DNA of 64,000 nt. Origin: Pseudomonas tolaasii NCPPB 2192 (GTDB lineage Bacteria; Pseudomonadota; Gammaproteobacteria; Pseudomonadales; Pseudomonadaceae). Within the stretch, counting starts at the first letter, position 1. Every line of letters begins with the position of its first letter. Below are positions 56,514 through 64,000 of this stretch, piece by piece. The notes beneath the pieces were generated by a model that worked only from the letters and a program-made list of their open reading frames with translations, was not told where the DNA came from and did not search any database. The DNA lies in contig NZ_PHHD01000001.1 of assembly GCF_002813445.1 (NCBI RefSeq), positions 4,216,001 through 4,280,000 of the forward strand, in the 5' to 3' direction. The position numbers and the translations under genes were made by a program.

Positions 56514-57653
56514 TTAGCGTTGCCACTGGGCGCGTTTGAGCGACCAGACAAAGTCCAGTTTGTGATAGCCGACAAAGTCGGAGGCCGGCAGTGCGGCGGT
56601 GGGGTAGACAATCCCGCCGTTTTTGTTGAGGGCGAAATTGAAGTAGCCCTGCTTTGGCGAATACGCCGCAGTGCCGTGGCAGGCAAAACACGAGGATTCG
56701 CTCTGGAACGCCGACTCCAGCTGGGAGTTGGCCAGCAGCGTCGGGTTGGTGTTGGACTGCACGCCGATCAGCTCGTATTGGGCCAGCGCCGGAAATTGCG
56801 CCTGGAACGTGGTGTTGACCGGTTGCGCCGCAGCCGTCGGCCCGGTGCTGTTGGTCATTGGCGTGGGAGGAATCGCGTTGGTCACGGTGTACTTGCTGTT
56901 GTTGCGGTTTTCGAAAGTGGTCCACACCCAGTCCGGGTTGAGTTTATTGATCACATGCAGGCCGCTCAGCGCGGCGTAGCCCACCACGTACTTTGTGCCT
57001 TGCTGGTAATAGGTCTGGGCGATGTAGTAGCCGTCATTGGCCAGTTGCTGCTGGTAGGTCGGGTTGTTGCCGATCCACAGCCAGGCCGCCTTGAGTTCCC
57101 ATGCGGTAAAGGGAAAGTTCAGGTCGCCTGTCAGCGCGGCCTGGCCGTTCACGTTGTAGACCTTCTGCTGCACGATGTAGTTGAAAGTGTCTTCGCCCAT
57201 CAGCAACTGGAAGCGCACCGCCTGGCCCTGTTCGGCCTGCGGCACCTGGCCGCCCATTTCCAGGATCAGCCCGTCCACCTGTTGCGTGGCGTTAAGGTTA
57301 TGGAACAGGCGGCTGGTGTTCATGCCCATGGCCTGGGCCTGGCTCAGCACCGCAGCGGGCACTGGCGTGCGCTGGGCGTAGGGCAGGGGCGCGGCGCCTT
57401 TGGCCAGGTAGACCTGGTCCGACGGCTTCAGGGTTTCCCACACCAAGTCCGGGCTCTGCGCCGCCGCCGGTTGGTTCAGGCAGGCGAACCAGTTCCAGGC
57501 CAGGGTCTCGGGGCTCTGGGTAAACGTAGTTCGCGTCTTGTCGATGTCGCCTCCAAATTGCATGAAGTTGCTGCAATCGAAGGGGCTGGTGGTCTGGGCC
57601 TGGGCCAATCCGGCCAGTGCACTCAGTACCGTTATAGATAAGGCTCGCCGCAT
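56514..57653 (-). CDS. Secreted c-type-cytochrome-like protein 1
   Basis: 379 residues from ATG 57653 with AAGGAGC upstream. Signal peptide MRRALSITVLSALAGLAQAQ. Haem motif CFACH at 322-326. FNYIVQQKVYN and GLHVINKLNPDWVWTTFE align with the 51.8-kb protein, so the two are paralogues. Its start lies inside the end of eboF (22-base overlap) and it precedes VioB-like protein 1 by 10 bases. Probably a periplasmic electron-transfer or oxidase partner. Confidence 0.7.
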   Translation of the reverse strand: MRRALSITVLSALAGLAQAQTTSPFDCSNFMQFGGDIDKTRTTFTQSPETLAWNWFACLNQPAAAQSPDLVWETLKPSDQVYLAKGAAPLPYAQRTPVPAAVLSQAQAMGMNTSRLFHNLNATQQVDGLILEMGGQVPQAEQGQAVRFQLLMGEDTFNYIVQQKVYNVNGQAALTGDLNFPFTAWELKAAWLWIGNNPTYQQQLANDGYYIAQTYYQQGTKYVVGYAALSGLHVINKLNPDWVWTTFENRNNSKYTVTNAIPPTPMTNSTGPTAAAQPVNTTFQAQFPALAQYELIGVQSNTNPTLLANSQLESAFQSESSCFACHGTAAYSPKQGYFNFALNKNGGIVYPTAALPASDFVGYHKLDFVWSLKRAQWQR

Positions 57654-59068
57654 GGAAGCTCCTTGGCTGTGGCCAGTTCGGTGTCGGGGCGCCCCAGGAA
57701 GTGTTCCAGGAGCAGTTGTTTCACCGCCGTGGCCGCCAAGTGGTGCGGTAACGGCAGATCGCAATCGGTGATCAGCAGCGGGCCGGTTTGCGGGGTCTCG
57801 GGCAGGCGGCCGTGGCTGCCTCGGACCAGCCCGGTGTCCAGCGGGATCAGGTCCATGTAGTAGCGAAAGCCGAGGCTCTTTTGCAGCAGGCGCTGCGCGA
57901 CCTTCAGCTTGGGGAAACGAATGGCCGGGTCGATAAACAGCTCGACCGGGTCGTAGCCGGGCTTGCGGTGAATGTCCACGGTGCGTGCGAAATCCGGCGC
58001 CTTTCGCTCATCCAGCCAGTAGTAGTAATCGAACCAGAAACCTTTGGCGGCCACGGCCACCAGCTCGCCGCTGCGCGTATGGTCGAGCTGCCACGCGTGT
58101 TGCTCGGCCTTGTCCAGCACCTGCTCGATACCGGGCTGGCGCTGCAACAGGGCTTTGATGCGCGGGATGTCCTGGGCCTGCCTGACGTAGACGTGTGCTA
58201 TTTGATGGTCAGCCACCGCAAACGCCGCGCTGGCGCCGGGGTCGAGCAACTCCCAGCTCAGGGATTCGCGCACCTGCAACAGGCCTTCGGCACGCAATAC
58301 GCGGTTGATCGACACCGATTGTTCGACGGCTTCGATGCCGTATTCGGAGAGCAGCATTACCGCCGCGCCCTCGGCCTTGGCAAAGGCCAGCAGGCGCCCG
58401 ACTTCACTGTCGATCGCGCGCACTTCATCAGGAATCGACGGGTGATCCGGCCCCAGGCGTTGCAGGCTGTAGTCGAGGTGCGGCAGGTAGATCAACTGCA
58501 AATGCGGCCGGCTGAGGGTGAACTCGGCCATGGCGCAGTCCACGATCCAGCGGCTCGACGCAATACCCGCCGCCGGCCCCCAGAAACCGGGGAATGGAAA
58601 CGTGCCAATCTGCTGCTCGATCTGCTCGTGCAACCCCGGCGGCGACGAATACAGCCCGAATTGCTTGCGCCCGTCGGCCGGATAATGCGGGCGCGGGGTG
58701 ATCGACGCGTCCACGTCGGCGTACATGTTGTACCACCAGAACAACTGACTGCAGCGAAAGCCCGGCATTTCGCGTTTGAGGGTGTGCCAGACCTTTTCGC
58801 CCTCGATCAACGCATTGGGTTGCAGCCAGAAACGCACCTCGGCCTGATCGCGAAAGTACCAGCCATTGCCGACGATACCGTGCTGCGACGGCGGCGCGCC
58901 GGTGAGGATCGACGCCTGCACCGTCGAGGTCACCGCCGGAAACACCGGTTGCAGCGTGGCCATTTTCGCGGTCTTGAGCAGCCTGTTGATGTGCGGCGTG
59001 GCCTCACCCAGCAGCGATGGCGTAAGCCCCACCACATTGATCAGCAGCAGCGGTTGCTCAGAGGGCAT
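57632..59068 (-). CDS. eboF: EboF: alkaline-phosphatase-superfamily phosphodiesterase
   Basis: 478 residues from ATG 59068, overlapping eboE by 11 bases. The start QPLLLINVVGLTPSLLGEAT, then VFPAVTSTVQASILTGAPPS (metal ligands and the nucleophile Thr) and HGIVGNGWYF are typical of type I phosphodiesterase/nucleotide pyrophosphatases. Further ligands in LPHLDYSLQRLGPDH and LLSEYGIEAV. No signal peptide, so cytosolic. In ebo clusters EboF follows EboE. Confidence 0.88.
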   Translation of the reverse strand: MPSEQPLLLINVVGLTPSLLGEATPHINRLLKTAKMATLQPVFPAVTSTVQASILTGAPPSQHGIVGNGWYFRDQAEVRFWLQPNALIEGEKVWHTLKREMPGFRCSQLFWWYNMYADVDASITPRPHYPADGRKQFGLYSSPPGLHEQIEQQIGTFPFPGFWGPAAGIASSRWIVDCAMAEFTLSRPHLQLIYLPHLDYSLQRLGPDHPSIPDEVRAIDSEVGRLLAFAKAEGAAVMLLSEYGIEAVEQSVSINRVLRAEGLLQVRESLSWELLDPGASAAFAVADHQIAHVYVRQAQDIPRIKALLQRQPGIEQVLDKAEQHAWQLDHTRSGELVAVAAKGFWFDYYYWLDERKAPDFARTVDIHRKPGYDPVELFIDPAIRFPKLKVAQRLLQKSLGFRYYMDLIPLDTGLVRGSHGRLPETPQTGPLLITDCDLPLPHHLAATAVKQLLLEHFLGRPDTELATAKELPCGEPYL

Positions 59069-60278
59069 CGGCGTAGGCCTCCCGCACCAGGGTTTGCAGC
59101 AGGTTGCGCTGGCGCAACTGGTCTTCGACCCAGCGCAGTTCGGCGGCAATGCCTTCCAGTTGCGCACGTTCGGTGGCCGGACGCAGTTGGGCCGGCAGCA
59201 CGCCCCAACTGTAGGTTTCCACTTCCAGCACCGGGCGAAAATCCGCGTGGGCGGCGAGGTAGTCAAAGGTCTGCGCCAGGGCCACCTGGCTGCCGCTCAG
59301 CTCGGGCAACAGCAGGTGCTCGCTGAACAGCGGAATGTGGAAGTGAATGCGCAGTTCGGTGAACCCGGCGCAACGCTGCAGCGCGGCGGGCAAGTCCGGC
59401 CACGCCACACGCCGACCGTGGGCGTCGAGGGATTTGACCTGATGCAGGTAGGTGGTTTCGGCAAAGCTGCCGAGGGTATTGAGGACGTGTTCGCGACGTT
59501 TTTCATCACTGGCCGGCAAGCGGCAAATCATCGCATTGGACAGCTGGATCTTGCCCACCGGCACCCGCGCGTGGCGCAGCCGGTCGAGGGACTGGTAGCA
59601 GTCCTCGAACATCACCGCCTGGTGGCATACGTCAAAACACAGCGTCAGGTAGGCATGGTTGGGGTCAATGGTGTGTCGGTGATGAAAGAAGGCGATGGTG
59701 TGCTCGGTGTTTTCCAGCACGCAGTCCGGTTCCATTTCCAGGCAAAACACAATCTTCTTGCCGGTTTCCCGGTGCAGGTCCGCGAGCGCCGCGGTGAGCT
59801 GGCTGAGGTGTTCGTCAGCACGGGTTTGCAACGCCGGGGTCCAGGTGGCGGCATAGCCCAGCGGCACGGTGGAAATTACCCCTTGGCGGCAGTCAGGCGG
59901 CAAGGCATGGGCGAGAATGCGCGCCAGATCGAGGCTGTAGGCAAGCCGCTGTGGGTCGGCCCAGTCTGGCGAATACACTTCGGCTTTCACCGCGCCCTCG
60001 TGGAACTCGCCATAGGGAAAACCGTTCAGCGACGTCAGGCGCAACCCGCTGTGGCGCAACAGGCTCAGAAAGTGTGCGCGTGCCGACTCGTTTTGCAGCT
60101 CGGCGGCCGCACGCGCGCAAATCCACAGGCCGCTGTCCTGCTCGCTCAACCCGCGCAGGCGGCGCACACCTTGAAAGTGTTGCTCGATGGAGGCGCGCAA
60201 ACCCGCCAGGTCACGGGTGGGGTGCACGTTGCTGCAATAACCCACTTGGCTTGCGGCCCAGCCGCTGGCGGCACTCAT
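59058..60278 (-). CDS. eboE: EboE: xylose-isomerase-like TIM barrel protein
   Basis: 406 residues from ATG 60278 (MSAASGWAASQVGYCSNVHP), overlapping eboB by ATGA. VFCLEMEPDCVLENTEHTIA, LTLCFDVCHQAVMFEDCYQS and KIQLSNAM supply the acidic and His metal ligands expected in this fold. The substrate is unknown. The gene pair eboE-eboF occurs together in all cluster types I know. Confidence 0.88.
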   Translation of the reverse strand: MSAASGWAASQVGYCSNVHPTRDLAGLRASIEQHFQGVRRLRGLSEQDSGLWICARAAAELQNESARAHFLSLLRHSGLRLTSLNGFPYGEFHEGAVKAEVYSPDWADPQRLAYSLDLARILAHALPPDCRQGVISTVPLGYAATWTPALQTRADEHLSQLTAALADLHRETGKKIVFCLEMEPDCVLENTEHTIAFFHHRHTIDPNHAYLTLCFDVCHQAVMFEDCYQSLDRLRHARVPVGKIQLSNAMICRLPASDEKRREHVLNTLGSFAETTYLHQVKSLDAHGRRVAWPDLPAALQRCAGFTELRIHFHIPLFSEHLLLPELSGSQVALAQTFDYLAAHADFRPVLEVETYSWGVLPAQLRPATERAQLEGIAAELRWVEDQLRQRNLLQTLVREAYADAL

Positions 60279-61159
60279 TTGACCACCGGGTCCTGGCCGC
60301 GCAGGGCCGAGTTTTCCTGCCACTGCTTGCGCTGGTCGATGGGCAATGGGGTGCTGACCAGAGCCTTGTCGAGCTGGCCGCTTTGGGCAAAGAAATCCAC
60401 CGGGTTGTGGAACAGCACCTGCTCGACCTGAGCCTGAGAGAAACCCGCCGCGAGCATCGCCTGGCCCGTTTTCGGTACTTTGAGCGGGTCGCTGATGCCC
60501 CAGTCGGCCGCGCTGTTGACCACCATTTTCTCGGTGCCGTATTCCTGCAGTAACGCGACCATGCGCTGCTCCGACATTTTGGTGTTGGGGTAGATCGAAT
60601 GGCCGCGCCAGCAGTCGCTGTCGAGCACCAGCGGCAAGGTCAGTTCATTGAGGTGGTCGATGATCACCAGGTGCTCGGCGATGCCCACTTCACGGATCAC
60701 GGCGAGGGTGCGTTTGGTGCCGCCGATCTTGTCGCGGTGCGGCGTGTGCACCAGCACCGGCAGGTTGAATTGCTTCGCCAGCTCCAGCTGCGCGGCGAGA
60801 AAGCGGTCTTCTTCGGGGGTGATGTCGTCGTAGCCGATTTCGCCCACGGCGACCACGCCGTCCTTGACCAGGTAGCGCGGCAGAATCTCCAGCACTTCGT
60901 TGGCGATTGAGAGGTCATTCGCCTCTTTGGGGTTCAGGCCGATGGTGCAGAAATGGTGGATGCCGAACATGCTCGCGCGAAAGCGCTCCCAGCCCAGCAG
61001 GGTGTCGAAATAGTCGACGAAACTGCCGACGCTGGTGCGGGCCTGGCCTTGCCAGAACGCCGGCTCGATGACCCCGGTGATCCCGGCGGCGGCCATGTTC
61101 TGGTAGTCGTCGGTGGTGCGGCTGACCATGTGAATATGCGGATCGAAGTACTTGAGCAT
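60275..61159 (-). CDS. eboB: EboB: TatD-like metal-dependent hydrolase
   Basis: 294 residues. The metal-binding HxH is at His8 and His10 (YFDPHIHMVS). Glu in VGEIGYDD and His in VLVHTPHRDK and VIIDHLNE follow, and Asp in NSAADWG completes the site. It lacks signal peptide or membrane segment. TatD family members hydrolyse nucleic acids, but the substrate of EboB is not known. 41 bases behind eboA. Confidence 0.88.
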   Translation of the reverse strand: MLKYFDPHIHMVSRTTDDYQNMAAAGITGVIEPAFWQGQARTSVGSFVDYFDTLLGWERFRASMFGIHHFCTIGLNPKEANDLSIANEVLEILPRYLVKDGVVAVGEIGYDDITPEEDRFLAAQLELAKQFNLPVLVHTPHRDKIGGTKRTLAVIREVGIAEHLVIIDHLNELTLPLVLDSDCWRGHSIYPNTKMSEQRMVALLQEYGTEKMVVNSAADWGISDPLKVPKTGQAMLAAGFSQAQVEQVLFHNPVDFFAQSGQLDKALVSTPLPIDQRKQWQENSALRGQDPVVK

Positions 61160-61200
61160 GGTGAATCCTCGTCAAGGAAAAGGCGCAGGCGGTGAACGGT

Positions 61201-61884
61201 TCAGTTCAAGTGAGCGTGCCATTCCGGCGGCAGGCGCAAGCCACCCAGGCGCTGGCGTTGCGCGGGGCTGAGCAAGGGGAAGGCGATGGCGTTGGGCAGG
61301 CCGGGGGACACGGTCCGCGCGGCGGCAAGTTGTTCGTCCAGCAGGTCCAGCGCCAGTTGATTGAGCGTGACGCCCTGGCGTTGCGGCAGGCCGACGACAC
61401 GGCCAATGTCCAGGCCCATGCCCAAGGCTTTCAGCACCAGCTGGTGAAAGGCGCGTTCGGGGTAGTGGCGCGAGGGATAAGCCGTGTCGAGGGCGAGGGC
61501 GGCGAAGACCAGCGGGTTGCTGGTGCGCCCGGCCTGCAAGGCCAGCTCCAGGCACACGCCGTCGCTGTCGAGCCAGTCGAGGGCTTTGATAATCGCGGTT
61601 TTCTCGTGGTCGTCGCCCCACAGGAACAGCTGGCGCACGGTCGAAACGTGCTCGCCGTCCGGCGTTTGTTCAAGTGTCTGAGCCAGCAACAAGGCACGCG
61701 CCCGCTCAACCACCGGCGCCTTGAGATGTCGCTTGCATTGGCCGCTCAACAACGCCGTGGTGCTGACGCCTGGTTGTTGGATGAGTTGCGCCTGCGCCTG
61801 TTGCCACCACTGCAGTTCGGTAGCGTCCAGCTGTTGGGCGAAGGCTTGGCGATAGTCGGCGAGGCAATCCGGGCGCATGTTCAT
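61201..61884 (-). CDS. eboA: EboA
   Basis: 227 residues from ATG 61884, overlapping eboC by ATGA. All-helical, repeat-like protein (LSGQCKRHLKAPVVERARAL, EKTAIIKALDWLDSDGVCLE, ALDTAYPSRHYPERAFHQLV). The EKTAIIKAL...NP..FAALA..TAYP region is the hallmark of EboA. No enzymatic motif is known; it may be a scaffold for the pathway. Confidence 0.85.
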   Translation of the reverse strand: MNMRPDCLADYRQAFAQQLDATELQWWQQAQAQLIQQPGVSTTALLSGQCKRHLKAPVVERARALLLAQTLEQTPDGEHVSTVRQLFLWGDDHEKTAIIKALDWLDSDGVCLELALQAGRTSNPLVFAALALDTAYPSRHYPERAFHQLVLKALGMGLDIGRVVGLPQRQGVTLNQLALDLLDEQLAAARTVSPGLPNAIAFPLLSPAQRQRLGGLRLPPEWHAHLN

Positions 61885-62765
61885 GTGGGTTTGATCCAGC
61901 GCTGAAAGTGGGGGAGCACAAAGAACACCAGCACGCAGAGCAGGCTGCCCAAGGGTTGGTCGGCCACCGCCAGCACCAGTGCATCGAACAGCGGCAAGGC
62001 GGCCAGCCCGGCGCCGATAAACGCGCGCACGCTGCGTTGCTGCGGGTTGGCCAGGTGCTTGCGGTAATGCCAGCCCAGCCAGCCCAGCCACAACACCAGC
62101 ACCGGCCAGAACCACAGGCTGCCGGCGTAGAGGGCCAGCGCCAGCGGGCTGAGCATCAGCACCAGCGGCAGGCGGCTGATCAACTGGTTGCGATGTTCCT
62201 GGCGGGCCAGGTAGGTCAGGCCGCTGATGTATACGCCCAGCAGCATCGCGCAGAGCCAGATCGGCTCCGGCGGCACCGCCAGGCTCGCCGCTGCGGTGAG
62301 GTACAGCGCCGAGCGGCAGGCGCCCATCAGCCACACGCTGTGGGCGTATTTCTTGTGCAGCAGGTTGTAGCCAACAATGCAGCCCACCAGCAGCACCACG
62401 CCGCCGAGCAGCCAGTGCGGCTGGTCAATCAGGCGGCTCAGGCCCAGCACCGCAGCCACGGCGAGCATCAGCAGCAGGGCGGTAGCGAGGCCGACTTGCT
62501 GGCGGCTGGCCAGACCCAGGGTGATGGGGCGCGGGTTGTGGTGCTGCTCGTCCCAGTCGGCGTCGAGCCAGTCATTGAGCAGCATCCCGGCCAGGTACAG
62601 CAGCGACAGGGTGACCAGCAGCAGCCCCCACACCAGCGACGACGGCGGCGTCAGGGCCCCGGCGCTGCTGGCCAGCAGGGCGGCGGCGAGGGTGTTGGTC
62701 CACACCGTGGGCAGGTTGGACACGCGGCCCAGGGTCAGCCAGGTTTTCATCGTGGTCTGGCTCAT
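61881..62765 (-). CDS. eboC: EboC: UbiA-type prenyltransferase
   Basis: 294 residues from ATG 62765, overlapping eboD by ATGA. About eight membrane helices. The first Asp-rich motif LLNDWLDADWDEQ matches NDxxDxxxD of UbiA enzymes, which bind the prenyl diphosphate through magnesium. Its position next to EboD suggests that it prenylates or translocates the cyclitol-like product. The substrate is unknown. Confidence 0.88.
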   Translation of the reverse strand: MSQTTMKTWLTLGRVSNLPTVWTNTLAAALLASSAGALTPPSSLVWGLLLVTLSLLYLAGMLLNDWLDADWDEQHHNPRPITLGLASRQQVGLATALLLMLAVAAVLGLSRLIDQPHWLLGGVVLLVGCIVGYNLLHKKYAHSVWLMGACRSALYLTAAASLAVPPEPIWLCAMLLGVYISGLTYLARQEHRNQLISRLPLVLMLSPLALALYAGSLWFWPVLVLWLGWLGWHYRKHLANPQQRSVRAFIGAGLAALPLFDALVLAVADQPLGSLLCVLVFFVLPHFQRWIKPT

Positions 62766-64000
62766 TGTGCGTAGCCCAGGCGCAGGGCCAGGTCGCTGCG
62801 GGTTGCCAACTGGTGCAGCGCCCATTCCATCTGGGTGTCGTCGATGTCATGCAGGTCCACCGACTGGCCGATGCGGTTGAGCATGGGGATCGACAACTGC
62901 CCGCCCAGGTGCTGGCGGAATTCCTCCAGGCCGAGCAATACCTGCGAGCGACCGCTCGCGTCTTTCAGGCTCAATTCCGGCGGGCACAGGTTGAAGCCCA
63001 GGGTGTGCAACAGGTTCATCACCCGTTGCGTGTCGGCATCGCTCAACAGCCCAAGGGCATTGGCGTACAGCCCATCCAGCGCCATCCCTACCGCGACCGC
63101 TTCACCATGGCGCAGCCGATGATGGCTGAGGTTTTCCAGCTTGTGCGCGGCCCAGTGGCCGTAGTCCAGCGGGCGGCCATTGCCGCGCTCGAACGGGTCG
63201 CCGGCGCCGGTGATGTGCCCCAGGTGCAGCTCTGCACAACGCCGGATCGCGTAGCGGCTCGCCGGGTGGTCGAAGCGGGCGAGGGCGTCGGCGTGTTGCT
63301 CCATCCACTCGAAAAACGCCTGGTCCTTGATCAGCGCCACCTTGACGGCTTCGGCAAGCCCGGCGATCTGGTCGCGGTGGGTGAGGCTGGTGAGCAGTTG
63401 GAAGTCGTTGATCACCGCCGTGGCGGGATAGAAGGCGCCGAGCAGGTTCTTTTGGCCGAAGGCGTTGATGCCGTTTTTCACGCCGATACCGGCGTCGTTC
63501 TGCGCCAGCACGGTGCTGGGGATGCGGATCAGCCGAATGCCCCGGTGGAAGGTCGCACAGGCGTAGCCCACCGAATCCAGGACCGCGCCGCCGCCCAGCG
63601 CCAGCACGTAGCAATGCCTGTCGAGGCCGTGTTGCAACATGTCGGCGTAAAGCTGTTCCAGTACCTGGGCCGTTTTGCTCAGCTCACCGGCGGGCACTGC
63701 AATGGGCGCGGTGAGCAAATGCAGGTCGGCGTTGTGGGTGCTGAAGTAAGTGTCGATCTGCTGCAGCAGTGTCGGCGCGCTGTGCAGCAGTTGCTCATCG
63801 GCAAACACCATTACTGTGACCGGGCTATTGTGCCGCGCGCAGAGTTGCTGGTGCAGGCAAGGGTTGAGCGGGTCGAACAGGTGGTCGGTAAACACCACCG
63901 GGTAGTCGTAACTCACCTGGAAACGGCCTTGCAGCGGTTGCCCGGCGCCGGGTGCGCGCAGGGCCTTGAACAGGCTGTAACCGGCCACGAACAGCAGCGG
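62762..64000 (-). CDS. eboD: EboD: sugar-phosphate-cyclase (3-dehydroquinate-synthase-like), 5' end open
   Basis: At least 408 residues. NAD-binding LALGGGAVLDSVGYACATFH, then RIPSTVLAQNDAGIGVKNGI, and the zinc ligands Glu in GLAEAVKVAL and His in HRLRHGEAVAVGM identify the dehydroquinate-synthase fold, with sequence closer to EEVS-like cyclases. The frame is open to the window edge; GTG at 63,988 is possible but the true start may be outside. First gene seen of the operon. Confidence 0.85.
   Translation of the reverse strand, partial: PLLFVAGYSLFKALRAPGAGQPLQGRFQVSYDYPVVFTDHLFDPLNPCLHQQLCARHNSPVTVMVFADEQLLHSAPTLLQQIDTYFSTHNADLHLLTAPIAVPAGELSKTAQVLEQLYADMLQHGLDRHCYVLALGGGAVLDSVGYACATFHRGIRLIRIPSTVLAQNDAGIGVKNGINAFGQKNLLGAFYPATAVINDFQLLTSLTHRDQIAGLAEAVKVALIKDQAFFEWMEQHADALARFDHPASRYAIRRCAELHLGHITGAGDPFERGNGRPLDYGHWAAHKLENLSHHRLRHGEAVAVGMALDGLYANALGLLSDADTQRVMNLLHTLGFNLCPPELSLKDASGRSQVLLGLEEFRQHLGGQLSIPMLNRIGQSVDLHDIDDTQMEWALHQLATRSDLALRLGYAQ

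Noticed and set aside
54848..56539. Long rightward open frame (563 codons) opposite VioB-like protein 1
   Set aside because: It is exactly antisense to a gene with good start, family landmarks and operon context. Its composition (Val, Gly, Arg, His-rich, few aromatic patterns) is that of a GC-rich shadow.
57788..60431. Rightward open frames of about 500 codons opposite eboF and eboE
   Set aside because: Both lie antisense to clearly recognised enzymes with intact motifs.
61908..62774. Rightward frame rich in Gln, His and Ala opposite eboC
   Set aside because: The composition reflects reversed membrane-protein codons; eboC has the UbiA motif in the other strand.

Overview
The window looks like a chromosomal segment of a Pseudomonas of the P. 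fluorescens group. The GC content is high, the start sites carry Shine-Dalgarno sequences of the AAGGAG/GGGAGG type, the phage genes are of the kind found in Pseudomonas siphophage prophages, and an ebo-type operon follows. No identification by database search was possible; all family assignments come from reading motifs and protein sequence.

Positions 1 to about 40,560 are a lambdoid siphophage prophage (left end outside the window). It has a leftward early region (1-9.8 kb), a CI/Cro switch with three operators (10.6 kb), replication genes O-like and P-like with an iteron origin inside the O-like gene (11.8-13.2 kb), nucleases and a tyrosine recombinase (13.2-15.2 kb), a Q-like antiterminator (15.9 kb), holin and HNH (16.9-17.6 kb), an HK97-type packaging and head module (17.7-23.2 kb), a lambda-like long non-contractile tail including a programmed -1 frameshift at GGGAAAG (23.3-37.5 kb), and lysis genes: GH19 endolysin and nested spanins (37.5-38.6 kb).

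A tRNA-Ser 3' fragment (attachment site) at 40.50-40.56 kb is followed by a second integrase and a second leftward early region with DNA methyltransferases, which stops abruptly near 47,856 inside a chromosomal gene. The order lysis - att - int - early is that of an attP-like junction. The best reading is two related prophages in tandem at one tRNA-Ser, the second truncated. A single permuted prophage is the alternative.

Throughout both early regions, single rightward, often AT-rich genes (mostly small membrane proteins) interrupt the leftward operon. Several are bordered by short repeated hairpin modules, one of which is a 48-nt block that is identical at 1.7 and 44.0 kb but followed by different cargo. 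This looks like a recombination-driven moron cassette system.

From 48,972 to the right edge all twelve genes run leftward, nearly all overlapping or closely spaced. They are eboD, C, A, B, E, F, then two paralogous cassettes, each a secreted CxxCH (haem c) protein plus a large protein resembling the N-terminal half of VioB (violacein pathway), then a Cys-rich exported protein between the cassettes and a ScyD/ScyE-like beta-propeller at the end. Ebo genes and ScyD/E proteins occur together in cyanobacterial scytonemin clusters, and VioB couples indolic units in violacein synthesis. The operon therefore plausibly makes, modifies or exports an aromatic or indolic metabolite. I regard this as the most interesting part of the window.
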